IMG/VR virus record: IMGVR_UViG_3300036808_000083
Span: 1-22,992 of that record
DNA: 22,992 nucleotides
Direction: 5' to 3' (one strand)
Source of the DNA: a virus
Shown here: positions 14,704-22,992 of the stretch, piece after piece
Position numbering within the stretch: the first letter of the stretch is position 1
How the letters are laid out: every line of letters starts with the position of its first letter
The notes under the pieces: generated by a model
The model's input: the letters and a program-made list of their open reading frames with translations, nothing else
Told to the model about the DNA's origin: nothing
Database searches by the model: none
Made by a program: the position numbers and the translations under genes

Positions 14704-15600
14704 ATGGGTGTAGCCTTTTCACCGGGGGCCACTCTCGGGCGTGGTGATCTGGACATTTTCCTGACCAATGCCCAAGGGAACGCAGCGAACGCTTACGAGA
14801 TCACGTTCGCTCTCTACTACGTTGATCCAGGGTCGTTGAACGAAGTGCTCATCGGCTCGGAAACCCGAACCCCTGTGAACCCCGTGACGGGTGAATACTA
14901 CTCTGCCTTGATGGTGCCTCCATCGGCAGAGGCAGGTGACTACCGCATCCGATGGACTCTCAAGGAGTTCTCCAACAGCCCCGAACAACAGGTCGTTCAA
15001 GAGTGGGCCGTTGTAGCATCTTCCGCTTTGGAAGCCGCCGTCTATACAGTCGGCCAACAGTCGATGATCGATAAGCTACGGCTTCTCCTTCGAGACCAGA
15101 ACCCCGACAAGTATTATCGGTTCCGCCCCCCAGAGCATGAAGGGGACGTGGGTGCCTACAACCGTGTCATGGGCCAAGTCTGGGAAGATGCCGAGCTACT
15201 GGAATACCTGGAGAGGGCTTTGGATTGGTGGAATATGTTTCCACCAGAGACAGAGGCTTTGAACACCCTCGACAGGCTCGTAAAAATAAAGCCGGTTTGG
15301 CGAACAGCAGTTCTTTGGGCAGGGATTATCCATGCAGCAACGGCTCTTCAAGCTAACTGGATCGTTGAAGAGTTCGATTACTCCATTGGAGGGATCAGTC
15401 TGTCTCTTGAACGCTCCAGCAAATACGAGTCCTTGAAGTCCAGTGCGGAACAGCAGTTGGACAAAGCAACAGAGATGAAGGCACGGACAACCAAGTTCAT
15501 TCGTGGTTTGCAGCAGCCGAAATATGGGATTGGTATCCGTTCTTCCTTCGGCCCTTACGTTGGTAGAGGCGTGTTGAGTCCCCGAGGGTTCGTCGGTTGA
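14704..15600 (+). CDS. Probable neck or head-tail connector protein
   Basis: This 298-aa protein starts at ATG 14704 behind AAGGAGAG. The N-terminal 110 residues form a beta-sandwich-like domain (YEITFALYYVDPGSLNEVLI, then GEYYSALMVP). The remainder is helical with many aromatic residues: MIDKLRLLLRDQNPDKYYRF, LERALDWWNMFPPETEAL, ANWIVEEFDYSIGGISLSLE, and a Lys/Ala helix ending in TKFIRGLQQP. The helical part recalls head-tail adaptor-like structural proteins of environmental phages. The family name is not known to me, and the neck role is inferred from position before the fibre and the gp10-like gene. No enzyme motif is visible. Confidence 0.55.
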   Translation: MGVAFSPGATLGRGDLDIFLTNAQGNAANAYEITFALYYVDPGSLNEVLIGSETRTPVNPVTGEYYSALMVPPSAEAGDYRIRWTLKEFSNSPEQQVVQEWAVVASSALEAAVYTVGQQSMIDKLRLLLRDQNPDKYYRFRPPEHEGDVGAYNRVMGQVWEDAELLEYLERALDWWNMFPPETEALNTLDRLVKIKPVWRTAVLWAGIIHAATALQANWIVEEFDYSIGGISLSLERSSKYESLKSSAEQQLDKATEMKARTTKFIRGLQQPKYGIGIRSSFGPYVGRGVLSPRGFVG

Positions 15601-15637
15601 TCGGAGGTTCGGTCTTTCTTCAAGTTCGTTACCCTCC

Positions 15638-15657
15638 CTATTTGATCCAGTAAATAG
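15638..15657 (+). other. Hairpin ahead of the long fibre gene
   Basis: CTATTT at 15638-15643 pairs with AAATAG at 15652-15657 around an 8-base loop, before the GGAGAGAGG of the next gene. The rest of the 15601-15683 gap contains nothing recognisable. Confidence 0.35.
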
Positions 15658-15683
15658 AACTCCCGCTGGAGAGAGGCTGCTTC

Positions 15684-18600
15684 ATGTCATACATCAATAC
15701 CAAAGGGATCAACGAACTTGGGGCTACCTTCGAGCGGATCACTGCCGAAGGTAATGAGGTCGATTGGTCTGACCTTGGATCAGTGACAATGGTTTCAGGC
15801 CGTGATGGCGGCAACATCACGTTCGCCAAGGCCGCTATCAAGCAAATCAATGGCTGCGCCTTCGAGTTTGGTACTACTGGTGGAGGGTGCGGGACAACCA
15901 TCAATGGATTGGACCCGGCGCAGGTCCAAGCCGACTTCTTTGTAGAAGGGGGTGCGTTCTACTCCAAGGTTCGAGAAGCCTCCCTCAATGCCAACTCCGC
16001 AGCATGGCTTTCCAATGTCGAAGTCTTGAAGACGACCCAGTTGGGTGCAACAGTTCAATCACGGAACAACGCCAAGCTCGATCACTTTCAGTCGATGGTC
16101 ATCAATAGCGGGGAGTATGTTCGTTGGAACGGTACAACTTTCGAGGGGGCCGTTGTCACCGGGGGAGGCGGTGGGGCTTCCTATATCAATGATCTGACAG
16201 ACGTTGACCTCACGAACGCCGCCGATGGGGACATCATCGGTTTCGACATAGCCACAGGTAAGTGGAAGAACGGGCAGCTTCAGTTGGGGTCGATGACACT
16301 CGCTGCCGACCCCAGCCCTACGCTCTCCGCTGACCTCTCTGGGGCGAACCACAACATTGACCTCCAGGGCGGCAAGGCTCTTTTCTCGAATATCTACGTC
16401 ACCCTCCAAGACTTGCCTACTTCCGCTACCTACCACGGGATGTTCGCTCATGTTCATGCCACGGGTGCGGCGTACTACTCCCATGTGGACAATGTATCGG
16501 GCACCCTCACTTGGCACGACCTTCTTGCAAACGGCACCACTGCACCAGACAACTACACTGATCCCCTCTCCACTGTTGCATACAGCGGTTCCTACACCGA
16601 TCTGATCAACCAACCCACACAAACCCTTGGTGGCAACTCGGACGTTAGTCTGACCACCCCTTCAGCCAACCAAGTTCTGACGTACAACGGTGCGTCGTGG
16701 GTGAACTCTGCGGCACAAGGCGGCGGTGGGGCACTCACGCTGAATGAGTTGACTGATGTAGTCGTTCCCACTCCCAACGACGGGGAGTTTCTTCAGTACA
16801 CTTCCCAGAACAACTGGCAGAACGTCGCTCTCTTCCTCGATGATCTGAAGTCCAACAGCGCCGATGGGAAATACGTCGTTGACGTTATTGGGTCAGACAT
16901 TTCTTTGGCTCAACCCACAATGCCGATGTTGGACGACCTCACCAACGTCAACACTACCGATGCAGCCGATGGACGGTTCGTGCGTCGGGATGAGCAAGTT
17001 GGGGTCGTTCCTTCGGTCACTATCAGTGAAGACCCTGCTGGGACCGGGGTCACAGGCACGTTGGTTGTCGAGGCGAGGGAGAATCTCTCCTTCTTCATGG
17101 GCGTGGTGTTCACCAGCCAACTGGCTCCTGTATGGGATAACGGGTCTGGTCTCACCCTTATGCCGCCTGACTTCGGGATCTACTTGGTTCGTGGCAACGA
17201 TGTTGATGGTCTGCCGGGGGACAGTTTGTTCTTCATGGCAGATACAGCGACGGGCACGGATGCCAATGGTGGCCCCATTTGGAACAACCCCGGTTCGTAT
17301 CCGTCGTCTGGGGCAACGATTTTAGAGTTAGTCCACGACAACCAGGGGAATCCGGTGCTTGACGGCAACGGAGCCCCAACCTTTGTTGACGTTACGGACG
17401 ACAGGTGGAAGGTCACAGGGACCGGGTGGTTCACCACTCAAATGCTCTACGCCGCAGATTCCGGCCAGATTGTGCCCGTAAACTTCATCGGAGTCACGGG
17501 CCACTCTGATCACGGCAACACCCAATCGACCATCACTGACGTAGGAATCGCAGGTCAGAGCGCCGTAGCAGAGTACAAGGTCCAACCACTGACTTCGTTG
17601 GATATCGTTGGAGCCGCTACCGGGGCGATTTCTCCGCTGGACAACCAACACCTCGTCTGGCACGCCTCCGCAAGCAAGTTCATCTGGGCCGCCGAAAGCG
17701 GCACATCGGTCACACAAGACAGCATCAAACAAGCTCTGATCGGGAGTACCACTGATCCAAGTGCCGCTGGTTCTGCGTTCGTCTGGAATGGAGCCAGTTG
17801 GGAGTATGGGCTTGTCCCCAGTGCCTACACCCTTCCAGTAGCAAGTGTTTCTACTCTTGGTGGTGTGAAGACGGGCGGGGCCAACGTCAGTATCGACGGT
17901 GCCGGGGTGATCTCTTTCACGCCTGCCGCCCTTACTGCCGAAGGTATCGTCAACACCATGACTGGAGTTGACCCAGGATCATCGAATGAGGGGCAGGTTC
18001 TCGTTTGGCATGAGTCTACCAGCAACCTTACTTGGGCAGCCCTTGGTGGGAGCTACACCCTCCCACTGGCTGATGGCTCCACCCGAGGCGGGATAAAGAT
18101 CGATAGTACGGCGTACCCAAACTCGGGAGGTTCATTCCCGACATACATCTCCCTGACGAATGAAGTGATTGGGGTCGATGTCGCTACCCTATTTGGTGCC
18201 CTCTCGACCTCTCTCTGGGCTGACCCCGAGGTTAGCGCCGGGGACATTCAGCTTGGAAACCTCTACCTAAACCAAGGTCATTTGAGACTTCATGCTGGTG
18301 CCGTTGGCTATGAGTCTGGTGAGCCCCACTACCAAGAGCCAGGGACCATCCGAGCAGCCGCTACGACAGGTGACATCGAAGCGTATATCGCCGATGGCAC
18401 TGGTCAAAACGCTGCTTGGATCAGCCTGTCAGCAGATACCCAAGGTCCAACGTACACAGCCGGTTCGGGCATCAACATTGACGGGTCGAACCAGATTACC
18501 TCCACCGTCGCTGACTACTCTCTCCCTGTGGCTTCAGCCTCTACTCTCGGTGGGATCAAGGTAAACGGTGGGGGACTCGCTATTGCGGGAGACGGCATCC

Positions 18601-19877
18601 TTTCTGCTGACAACGACAACACCACGTATGGCGGTACGGGGTATATCTCCGTAGCCGATCCCACGGCTGGGAATACCGTGGGAACAATCACCTTGGATGT
18701 CACTCCAGAGGGTCTTACAGACCTCGCATTAGTGGGCCATACTCATCTTGCCGCCGAGATTACGGATCTCTCGGACACCAACACCACGTATGAAGCTGAC
18801 TCTGGATCGGGTGGGGATTACATCACTATTGTTGCGCCTTCGGGCGGATCGTCGGTTGGAACTTTCAGCTTGACGGTCAATCCTGCTAACGAAACACCTG
18901 CACTTTCGGTCACTGGTCATACACACACCGTAAGCGAGCTTACGGATTACACCGCTGTTACGGACACCAACACCACGTACACCTCTGCCAATAGTGACAT
19001 CACTATTGCTGCACCTTCGGGTGAGAGTACCGTAGGTACGATCACGTTCAACGCGGCGCTCTTCGCCTCCAGTGACCATGACCACGATAACGACTACGCC
19101 GCAGACGACCATGACCATGCGTTGGGAGATGCTTCAGACGTAACGGCAGCGGTGGACGTGAACGATAACGGAAAGGTGCTGACCTACCAAGGGAACGATA
19201 ACGGGTTCACTTGGGAAACTCCCGCTTCAGGTGGGGCAACCAACCTGGGCGATCTGGGCGATGTCACAGGTGGTGGGGAGGACGGCCAAGTCCTGACTAT
19301 AAACTCTGGGGCCGCAACCTTTGTCGATGTCCCTGTTACATCAGATGGCCGGGGCATCAAGACCTATACCGAGGGGGATGTTACTGGGTCGCAGCTTGAC
19401 ACCAAGTCGCTGTTGATCACTTCGAGTGTCTTCAAGACCTACAAGACAGGGATTATGAGGTACGACGGCGGGGCCGGTGAGTCTATCGAGAAGGTCTATC
19501 TCCCGCTCACTATGGACCCAGCCGGTGCTCACGACGGCACATATGCGGAGGCGGGTAAGTTCCTCGCTTACGAAACTTTCACTATCATCAATCAGTCAGC
19601 AGGTGAACGGGTCACAGTAATAGAGATATATGGTTGGGAGAGTAACGACTGGTATGATCCATTCAACCCCAACAACAACCCCGCCTCTGGGGGAGAGATC
19701 GGCATTACTGTGGGGGGTGGAACGTCGTCACCGGGCGGCGGGTCGTCAGGCCGTATGATGGTCCAGTTATCGCCGGGAGGCGCTGTCACCCTTGCTGCTT
19801 ATGTGAATGAGACAACACAAAAGACAGATTGGCTCGTCGTGGGTCAATCCGGCGATGCCTCGATGCTGGCGGTGTAA
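15684..19877 (+). CDS. Large fibre protein with shaft repeats and His/Asp-rich metal motif
   Basis: This 1397-aa protein starts at ATG 15684 behind GGAGAGAGG. Fibre-shaft signatures occur along the chain: INDLTDVDLTNAADGDIIGF (about 167), NELTDVVVPTPNDGEFLQYT (about 355), LDDLTNVNTTDAADG (about 415) and LGDLGDVTGGGEDGQVL (about 1187). 'LPVA-STLGG-KV/T' turns lie at residues 717, 793 and 947. Residues about 979-1145 hold three 'NTTY' repeats with GHTH motifs, ending in a DHDHDNDYAADDHDHA stretch. Paired His residues of this type coordinate metal in T4 long and short tail fibre tips. A Gly-rich C-terminus follows. It probably forms a trimeric adhesion fibre. Whether it attaches to the tail or the head/neck cannot be told. 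The next gene starts on its stop codon. Confidence 0.75.
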   Translation: MSYINTKGINELGATFERITAEGNEVDWSDLGSVTMVSGRDGGNITFAKAAIKQINGCAFEFGTTGGGCGTTINGLDPAQVQADFFVEGGAFYSKVREASLNANSAAWLSNVEVLKTTQLGATVQSRNNAKLDHFQSMVINSGEYVRWNGTTFEGAVVTGGGGGASYINDLTDVDLTNAADGDIIGFDIATGKWKNGQLQLGSMTLAADPSPTLSADLSGANHNIDLQGGKALFSNIYVTLQDLPTSATYHGMFAHVHATGAAYYSHVDNVSGTLTWHDLLANGTTAPDNYTDPLSTVAYSGSYTDLINQPTQTLGGNSDVSLTTPSANQVLTYNGASWVNSAAQGGGGALTLNELTDVVVPTPNDGEFLQYTSQNNWQNVALFLDDLKSNSADGKYVVDVIGSDISLAQPTMPMLDDLTNVNTTDAADGRFVRRDEQVGVVPSVTISEDPAGTGVTGTLVVEARENLSFFMGVVFTSQLAPVWDNGSGLTLMPPDFGIYLVRGNDVDGLPGDSLFFMADTATGTDANGGPIWNNPGSYPSSGATILELVHDNQGNPVLDGNGAPTFVDVTDDRWKVTGTGWFTTQMLYAADSGQIVPVNFIGVTGHSDHGNTQSTITDVGIAGQSAVAEYKVQPLTSLDIVGAATGAISPLDNQHLVWHASASKFIWAAESGTSVTQDSIKQALIGSTTDPSAAGSAFVWNGASWEYGLVPSAYTLPVASVSTLGGVKTGGANVSIDGAGVISFTPAALTAEGIVNTMTGVDPGSSNEGQVLVWHESTSNLTWAALGGSYTLPLADGSTRGGIKIDSTAYPNSGGSFPTYISLTNEVIGVDVATLFGALSTSLWADPEVSAGDIQLGNLYLNQGHLRLHAGAVGYESGEPHYQEPGTIRAAATTGDIEAYIADGTGQNAAWISLSADTQGPTYTAGSGINIDGSNQITSTVADYSLPVASASTLGGIKVNGGGLAIAGDGILSADNDNTTYGGTGYISVADPTAGNTVGTITLDVTPEGLTDLALVGHTHLAAEITDLSDTNTTYEADSGSGGDYITIVAPSGGSSVGTFSLTVNPANETPALSVTGHTHTVSELTDYTAVTDTNTTYTSANSDITIAAPSGESTVGTITFNAALFASSDHDHDNDYAADDHDHALGDASDVTAAVDVNDNGKVLTYQGNDNGFTWETPASGGATNLGDLGDVTGGGEDGQVLTINSGAATFVDVPVTSDGRGIKTYTEGDVTGSQLDTKSLLITSSVFKTYKTGIMRYDGGAGESIEKVYLPLTMDPAGAHDGTYAEAGKFLAYETFTIINQSAGERVTVIEIYGWESNDWYDPFNPNNNPASGGEIGITVGGGTSSPGGGSSGRMMVQLSPGGAVTLAAYVNETTQKTDWLVVGQSGDASMLAV
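18618..19118 (+). repeat. Three diverged tandem units with GHTH / DHDH motifs
   Basis: Units start at 18618, 18780 and 18969, each with a 'NTTY' block, a 'VGT' strand block and a histidine motif (GHTH, GHTH, DHDH). Unit lengths are 54, 63 and about 50 codons. The DNA sequence GACACCAACACCACGTA recurs exactly at 18774 and 18963. They form the metal-binding part of the fibre. Confidence 0.8.
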
Positions 19878-20149
19878 TGAAACCGAAGGCTTCCAGAGTG
19901 GCTAATCGCTACATCGACCGACAAAGGGTGCGTGTTGCAGGGCAACACTACAAGGGTAGTCGTGTGTACGAGTACCAGTCAGGCGATGGTACGATCTACT
20001 GGACCTTCAACAAGTATAGGCAGACGGTCGTTCCTCACCAGAACCTTCAGCTTCAGAGTCGGGTTGGTAAACACCTTATCAACTATCTAAATGAGCTACG
20101 GCTTATTGGACAGCAGACACAAAGATTGATGGAAGACCCAACTTCCTGA
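19877..20149 (+). CDS. Small basic unknown with N-terminal ASRVANRY motif
   Basis: This 90-aa protein starts at ATG 19877, sharing one base with the fibre stop (TAATG), so it is translationally coupled; the upstream in-frame ATG inside the fibre gene is not likely. Residues 4-12 read KASRVANRY, related to the VAARY-like motif at 8898 and 10843. The body is aromatic and basic (VYEYQSGDGTIYWTFNKYRQ). The small size and direct coupling to a fibre raise the option of a fibre assembly helper, which is inference. No family recognised. Confidence 0.65.
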   Translation: MKPKASRVANRYIDRQRVRVAGQHYKGSRVYEYQSGDGTIYWTFNKYRQTVVPHQNLQLQSRVGKHLINYLNELRLIGQQTQRLMEDPTS

Positions 20150-20212
20150 TGATTGCTCGGTATTGTACCGGGCAGGACAACCCCTCGATGGAACTTTAGG
20201 AGATTTAGACCC

Positions 20213-20563
20213 ATGAGCGATACCCAGACAACGGAAACGATGAGCACCTCAAACACCACGGGCACCGAGACCCCTGGAAATGGCGCTGCCAAGGCGCTTC
20301 TCCAAGAAGAAGTCACGGTCCTTTCTTCTCTCCGTAAGTCGGCCAACGATGTTGTGACCGAGATCGGACAGCTTGAGGTTCGCAAGGCTCGCTTGCTTGG
20401 CAGTCTCTCGGAGATTGAAGCTCGGGCACAGGGCGTGCTGAATACCGCAGGCGAACGCCTCGATATCCCAGACGGCCAGCCTTGGCAGGTCACCCCCGAT
20501 GGAAATATCGTGATGATCCCCGAGGGCATCCCCGGCGGACCCGCACCCGAAGCGGGTGTGTAA
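20213..20563 (+). CDS. Small coiled-coil unknown
   Basis: This 116-aa protein starts at ATG 20213 behind TTAGGAG; the upstream in-frame TTG at 20153 lacks support. Residues 1-25 are a Thr/Ser-rich flexible arm. Residues 26-80 are a charged coiled-coil helix (LLQEEVTVLSSLRKSANDVV, QLEVRKARLLGSLSEIEARA). The rest is a Gly/Pro-rich end with PDGQPWQVTPDGNIVMIPEG. This layout resembles small adaptor or oligomerisation proteins. It lies between fibre-associated and neck genes. I cannot assign a function. Confidence 0.65.
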   Translation: MSDTQTTETMSTSNTTGTETPGNGAAKALLQEEVTVLSSLRKSANDVVTEIGQLEVRKARLLGSLSEIEARAQGVLNTAGERLDIPDGQPWQVTPDGNIVMIPEGIPGGPAPEAGV

Positions 20564-20572
20564 GGAGAAGAG

Positions 20573-21952
20573 ATGACAGCGGGATGGACACCCGGCGCAG
20601 GCCAATACCCCCTACCACCACACAATGTTCAAGTTGTTAGTGCGTATGAGCAGGGGGTGTTGGATTTGCGGTGGGATGAACCATCCATCCTTGCTGACAA
20701 TACGGTGTGGACCATTGTTGGGGTGAATATCTATCGGTCAGATGTCTCTGACCGAGGGCCATTCCACAGGATCAATCCGTATCCGCTTGGCGGATCGTTC
20801 TACCGGGACCAGACCAGCAACGAGAAGGTCGTCAAGGAACCGGTGATATGGGATAGCTCTTGGGTCCATAAGGGGGACGCTGCCAACTCTCGGCAGTGGG
20901 CCTTCCGTACCAAACACCCTATCGTCCAGAACCCTTCTCAAGCTCCTTTCGGGTCACCCACAGCGGGTAACGCTCCTACGGACGTGACTCTTCACATCAA
21001 TGGTGAAGAAGTGCGTGTGGCAAGTGTTTTCGGCCCCACGGGTGAGATCGTGCTGATCAACCAGCCGTGGTTGGACCCGACGACCGAGAAGTACACTCAG
21101 CCTGCGTTGCCTGTCGAGGGGTCCGAGGTTTTGATCACCTATTGGACCAACCGGAATCACATCCGTTCTGGGCTGGACACCAAGCTCTTCTATCGAATCA
21201 CGACGGTTGCCATTTCCCATGACGAGGATTCGTTGTCTGGATTGGTTGAGACCCCCTTGGATCAATGCCAAGCGGTTGCCAACGTCGAGGTCGAGGCGCT
21301 CGATTACATTTGGCGTGAGGCCGCCAGGAGGAACAACTGGATCTTGGAGCAGGGCGGGGAGAGGGTCAAAGTCTTCATCCGTAAGCAGTCTGGGGTTCCT
21401 TGTGGCTGTACGTTAGAAGAGCGCATGGTGGAATACAGTCAACAGCCCTCCAATCGATGTGTCCTCTGCTACGGCACTGGGTTCATCGGTGGCTACGAAG
21501 GCCCTTACGAGACCATCATGGCACCCGACGATGGGGAACGCCGCATCGCCCAGACCCCGACTGGCCGCCGCATGGAACACACTTATGAGGTGTTCATGGG
21601 TGCCTCTCCATTGGTCACGCAGCGGGACTTCATCGTCAAACAGACCAATGAGCGGTACAGCATCGGAGCGGTTCGCCGCCCCACGAATCGAGGCAACATC
21701 CTTCAGCAGCACTTCACTGTTGGATATTTGGATGAAGGTGACATCCGGTACAAGGTGCCCGTGGATGCGGCTGGTATGCCGTGGCCGGAGACCAGGGATA
21801 CCCGCAGCAGCAGCCCCATAGCGGGCACAACTTATGCTCCTTCCGAGCTTGGGGCAGACCAAGCAACCCCCATGTCAACCGAGAAGGACACTATGCCCGA
21901 TGAGAGGGAGCAGCGTGGGCGCACCCGAGTTTGGGAAAACCTCAATAACTAA
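20573..21952 (+). CDS. Virion protein with FN3-like N-terminus and CxC-CxxC motif
   Basis: This 459-aa protein starts at ATG 20573 behind AAGGAGAAG. Residues about 15-60 are a fibronectin-III-like sandwich (PPHNVQVVSAYEQGVLDLRW, then VNIYRSD). Residues about 135-225 are a beta-rich domain. A zinc-knuckle-like motif lies at C277-x-C279 and C296-x-x-C299 inside a conserved-looking segment (GTGFIGGYEGPYETIMAPDD). A domain with strands YEVFMG, FIVKQTNERYSIG and QQHFTVGYLDEGDI follows, then a polar, disordered C-terminus. It sits just upstream of the gp10-like gene and is probably part of the neck or upper tail. This is inference from position; the family is not recognised by name. Confidence 0.6.
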   Translation: MTAGWTPGAGQYPLPPHNVQVVSAYEQGVLDLRWDEPSILADNTVWTIVGVNIYRSDVSDRGPFHRINPYPLGGSFYRDQTSNEKVVKEPVIWDSSWVHKGDAANSRQWAFRTKHPIVQNPSQAPFGSPTAGNAPTDVTLHINGEEVRVASVFGPTGEIVLINQPWLDPTTEKYTQPALPVEGSEVLITYWTNRNHIRSGLDTKLFYRITTVAISHDEDSLSGLVETPLDQCQAVANVEVEALDYIWREAARRNNWILEQGGERVKVFIRKQSGVPCGCTLEERMVEYSQQPSNRCVLCYGTGFIGGYEGPYETIMAPDDGERRIAQTPTGRRMEHTYEVFMGASPLVTQRDFIVKQTNERYSIGAVRRPTNRGNILQQHFTVGYLDEGDIRYKVPVDAAGMPWPETRDTRSSSPIAGTTYAPSELGADQATPMSTEKDTMPDEREQRGRTRVWENLNN

Positions 21953-21964
21953 TGGGAGGCCCAA

Positions 21965-22276
21965 ATGGCACGGTGCGGACGATGCGGCCTCTGGAATCAG
22001 TACCCAGATGAGTACAAAGAGCAGAAGTGGGCTGGCGTCTGCCTTTGGTATCAGCACAGGTTGACAGAGGATGCTGTCTTCGAGGAACGGACCTGCCCCG
22101 ATTTCTTCGAGAAAGTCCCACAACTCACCCCTGTTCAACACTTCGACTACAAACTCAAACGGGACAACTTGGGGGACGCTTACGAGACCGCAAAGCGGTC
22201 AAAGCGGATCGCCTATGTAGGGGTCACGCTCTCCGTCATTAGTCTCACCTGGGCCATCCTGAAGGAAGTTTCCTGA
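21965..22276 (+). CDS. Small Cys-motif membrane-anchored protein
   Basis: This 103-aa protein starts at ATG 21965 behind GGGAGG. The N-terminus has MARCGRCGLW (Cys4, Cys7), with Cys26 and Cys44 completing a possible four-Cys zinc site. Residues 60-80 are a basic helix, and 82-99 (IAYVGVTLSVISLTWAIL) form one membrane helix near the C-terminus, so it is probably C-terminally anchored with the Cys domain on the cytoplasmic side. A membrane protein in a virion block is unexpected. It ends where the next gene begins (TGATG). No family recognised. Confidence 0.65.
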   Translation: MARCGRCGLWNQYPDEYKEQKWAGVCLWYQHRLTEDAVFEERTCPDFFEKVPQLTPVQHFDYKLKRDNLGDAYETAKRSKRIAYVGVTLSVISLTWAILKEVS

Positions 22277-22860
22277 TGGCTGGAGAGATGCGGAGGAAGC
22301 GTGCGGTCTACACAGGGCCTCTCTGGAAGAAGCTCGACTTTGACAAGGGGGAGCTTCTCATAGACAGGCCGCTGCTCGATCTGTTGGGCAAGGCTTTGGT
22401 CAAAGCGGTCATTCACGAAGCAAAGAAGGATTTTGCCAAGAGACGCAAGATGGGGCGGGGCAAGCCTATTTCGGATGGCGGGGCTATCGGACCCGAAAAG
22501 AGCTTCTTCCGGTCATTTTCCTATCAGATCCGTGGAGAGAGGACTATCGAGTTGGTCTCCAACTGGCCCCGGCTCGACAGCCTTCTTGAAGGAAGGAAGA
22601 AAGGGAAGATGACCAGCCTCACAGCCGAGAAGAACCCAAAGCTCTGGAGACCCGCCAAATCGGGGAAAGGAGCGAAGGTCCGAAAGACGATTCCGATCAT
22701 TGACCACGGTAAAGTGATCTTTAGGACGGTCCCGTTGACAATGGCTGACGCTTGGATTCATCCAGGTATCTCAAAGCATACCTTTATGGAGCGGGGAGTA
22801 CGGCGATGGAAGAAGGAAGCAGGGGCCATCATAGCGACTTGGTTAGCGGGCAGGGGATGA
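22276..22860 (+). CDS. HK97-gp10-like neck / tail-completion protein
   Basis: This 194-aa protein starts at ATG 22276, overlapping the previous TGA by one base, and has GGAAG at modest distance. The N-terminus is basic (MRRKRAVYTG). The middle shows an alternating beta pattern with FSYQIRGERTIELVSNWPRL. The end has AWIHPGISKHTFMERGVRRW. A W-x-H-P-G-I followed by a Phe-Met-x-arginine helix is the typical C-terminal signature of HK97 gp10-like proteins, which join the tail to the head. It therefore marks the neck section. The next gene overlaps its stop by ATGA. Confidence 0.65.
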   Translation: MAGEMRRKRAVYTGPLWKKLDFDKGELLIDRPLLDLLGKALVKAVIHEAKKDFAKRRKMGRGKPISDGGAIGPEKSFFRSFSYQIRGERTIELVSNWPRLDSLLEGRKKGKMTSLTAEKNPKLWRPAKSGKGAKVRKTIPIIDHGKVIFRTVPLTMADAWIHPGISKHTFMERGVRRWKKEAGAIIATWLAGRG

Positions 22861-22992
22861 GTATGGGTGGGGTAATAGACGCACGCATCAAGTGTACTTC
22901 GGGCGTAGCCATCATCGTTGATCTCGGACTGCGTTTAGAGCGGGGGGACGTTGTAGACATTCCCGAAGCATCTGCTCAAAGCTCCCAAGACT
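22857..22992 (+). CDS. Unknown, truncated by the window end
   Basis: ATG 22857 overlaps the previous TGA by four bases; a second in-frame ATG at 22863 has slightly better spacing to CAGGGG. Only 45 residues are visible (about GGVIDARIKCTSGVAIIVDL then RLERGDVVDIPEAS). Alternating strands suggest a small beta protein. Following a gp10-like gene, a tail terminator or similar neck protein would be usual, but this is not demonstrated. Confidence 0.5.
   Translation, partial: MSMGGVIDARIKCTSGVAIIVDLGLRLERGDVVDIPEASAQSSQD

Noticed and set aside
20153-20212. TTG start for the small coiled-coil protein
   Set aside because: No ribosome binding site; ATG 20213 has TTAGGAG in front, and the extra 20 residues look like untranslated sequence.

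Overview
This window is an accessory-free stretch of a tailed bacteriophage (Caudoviricetes) genome. It covers much of the head and neck (virion structural) module. All recognisable genes lie on the + strand, are tightly packed with ATGA or TAATG overlaps, and mostly have good AGGAG-type ribosome binding sites. There are no integrase, tRNA, IS, CRISPR or metabolic genes. By eye the DNA is moderately GC-rich. GTG and TTG starts occur, so the host is a bacterium using Shine-Dalgarno initiation, but I cannot name it. The protein families look like those of uncultivated environmental phages rather than a laboratory model phage.

Layout: (1) 2-2554, capsid core: the C-terminal part of a very acidic Glu/Ala/Lys-rich protein with an EF-hand loop (scaffold-like), a probable capsid decoration protein, and an HK97-fold-type major capsid protein, closed by a strong terminator. 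(2) 2787-5932: a small DUF5659-like protein, a coiled-coil protein, a structured leader, and a 664-aa fibre-like protein with five 29-aa tandem repeats, then a terminator. (3) 6055-8459: small proteins (one with an EF-hand-like loop and a basic tail, one membrane protein with a Cys/His motif, one beta-rich structural protein, one DUF3467-like) and a 269-aa conserved-looking unknown, then a terminator. (4) 8547-14312: a small unknown, a large multidomain protein with a SWIM-type zinc motif, an FmdB-type zinc ribbon, a beta-rich structural protein and two paralogous structural proteins, then a terminator. (5) 14451-22992: a second DUF5659-like protein, a probable neck/connector protein, a 1397-aa fibre, small proteins, an FN3-like/Cys-motif virion protein, a small membrane protein, an HK97-gp10-like neck protein and a truncated last gene. 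Tail genes presumably follow.

How it fits together: the capsid core builds the shell, and the 14704, 20573 and 22276 genes probably make the head-tail joint. The two fibre genes lie inside the head/neck block rather than behind the tail genes, so their products could be head or neck fibres. Four intrinsic terminators cut the block into separate transcription units, yet convincing sigma-70 promoters are not visible. Short hairpins sit ahead of many of the genes that follow gaps. A recurring VAxRY-like peptide, two EF-hand-like loops and several different Cys/His motifs are the most unusual signals.
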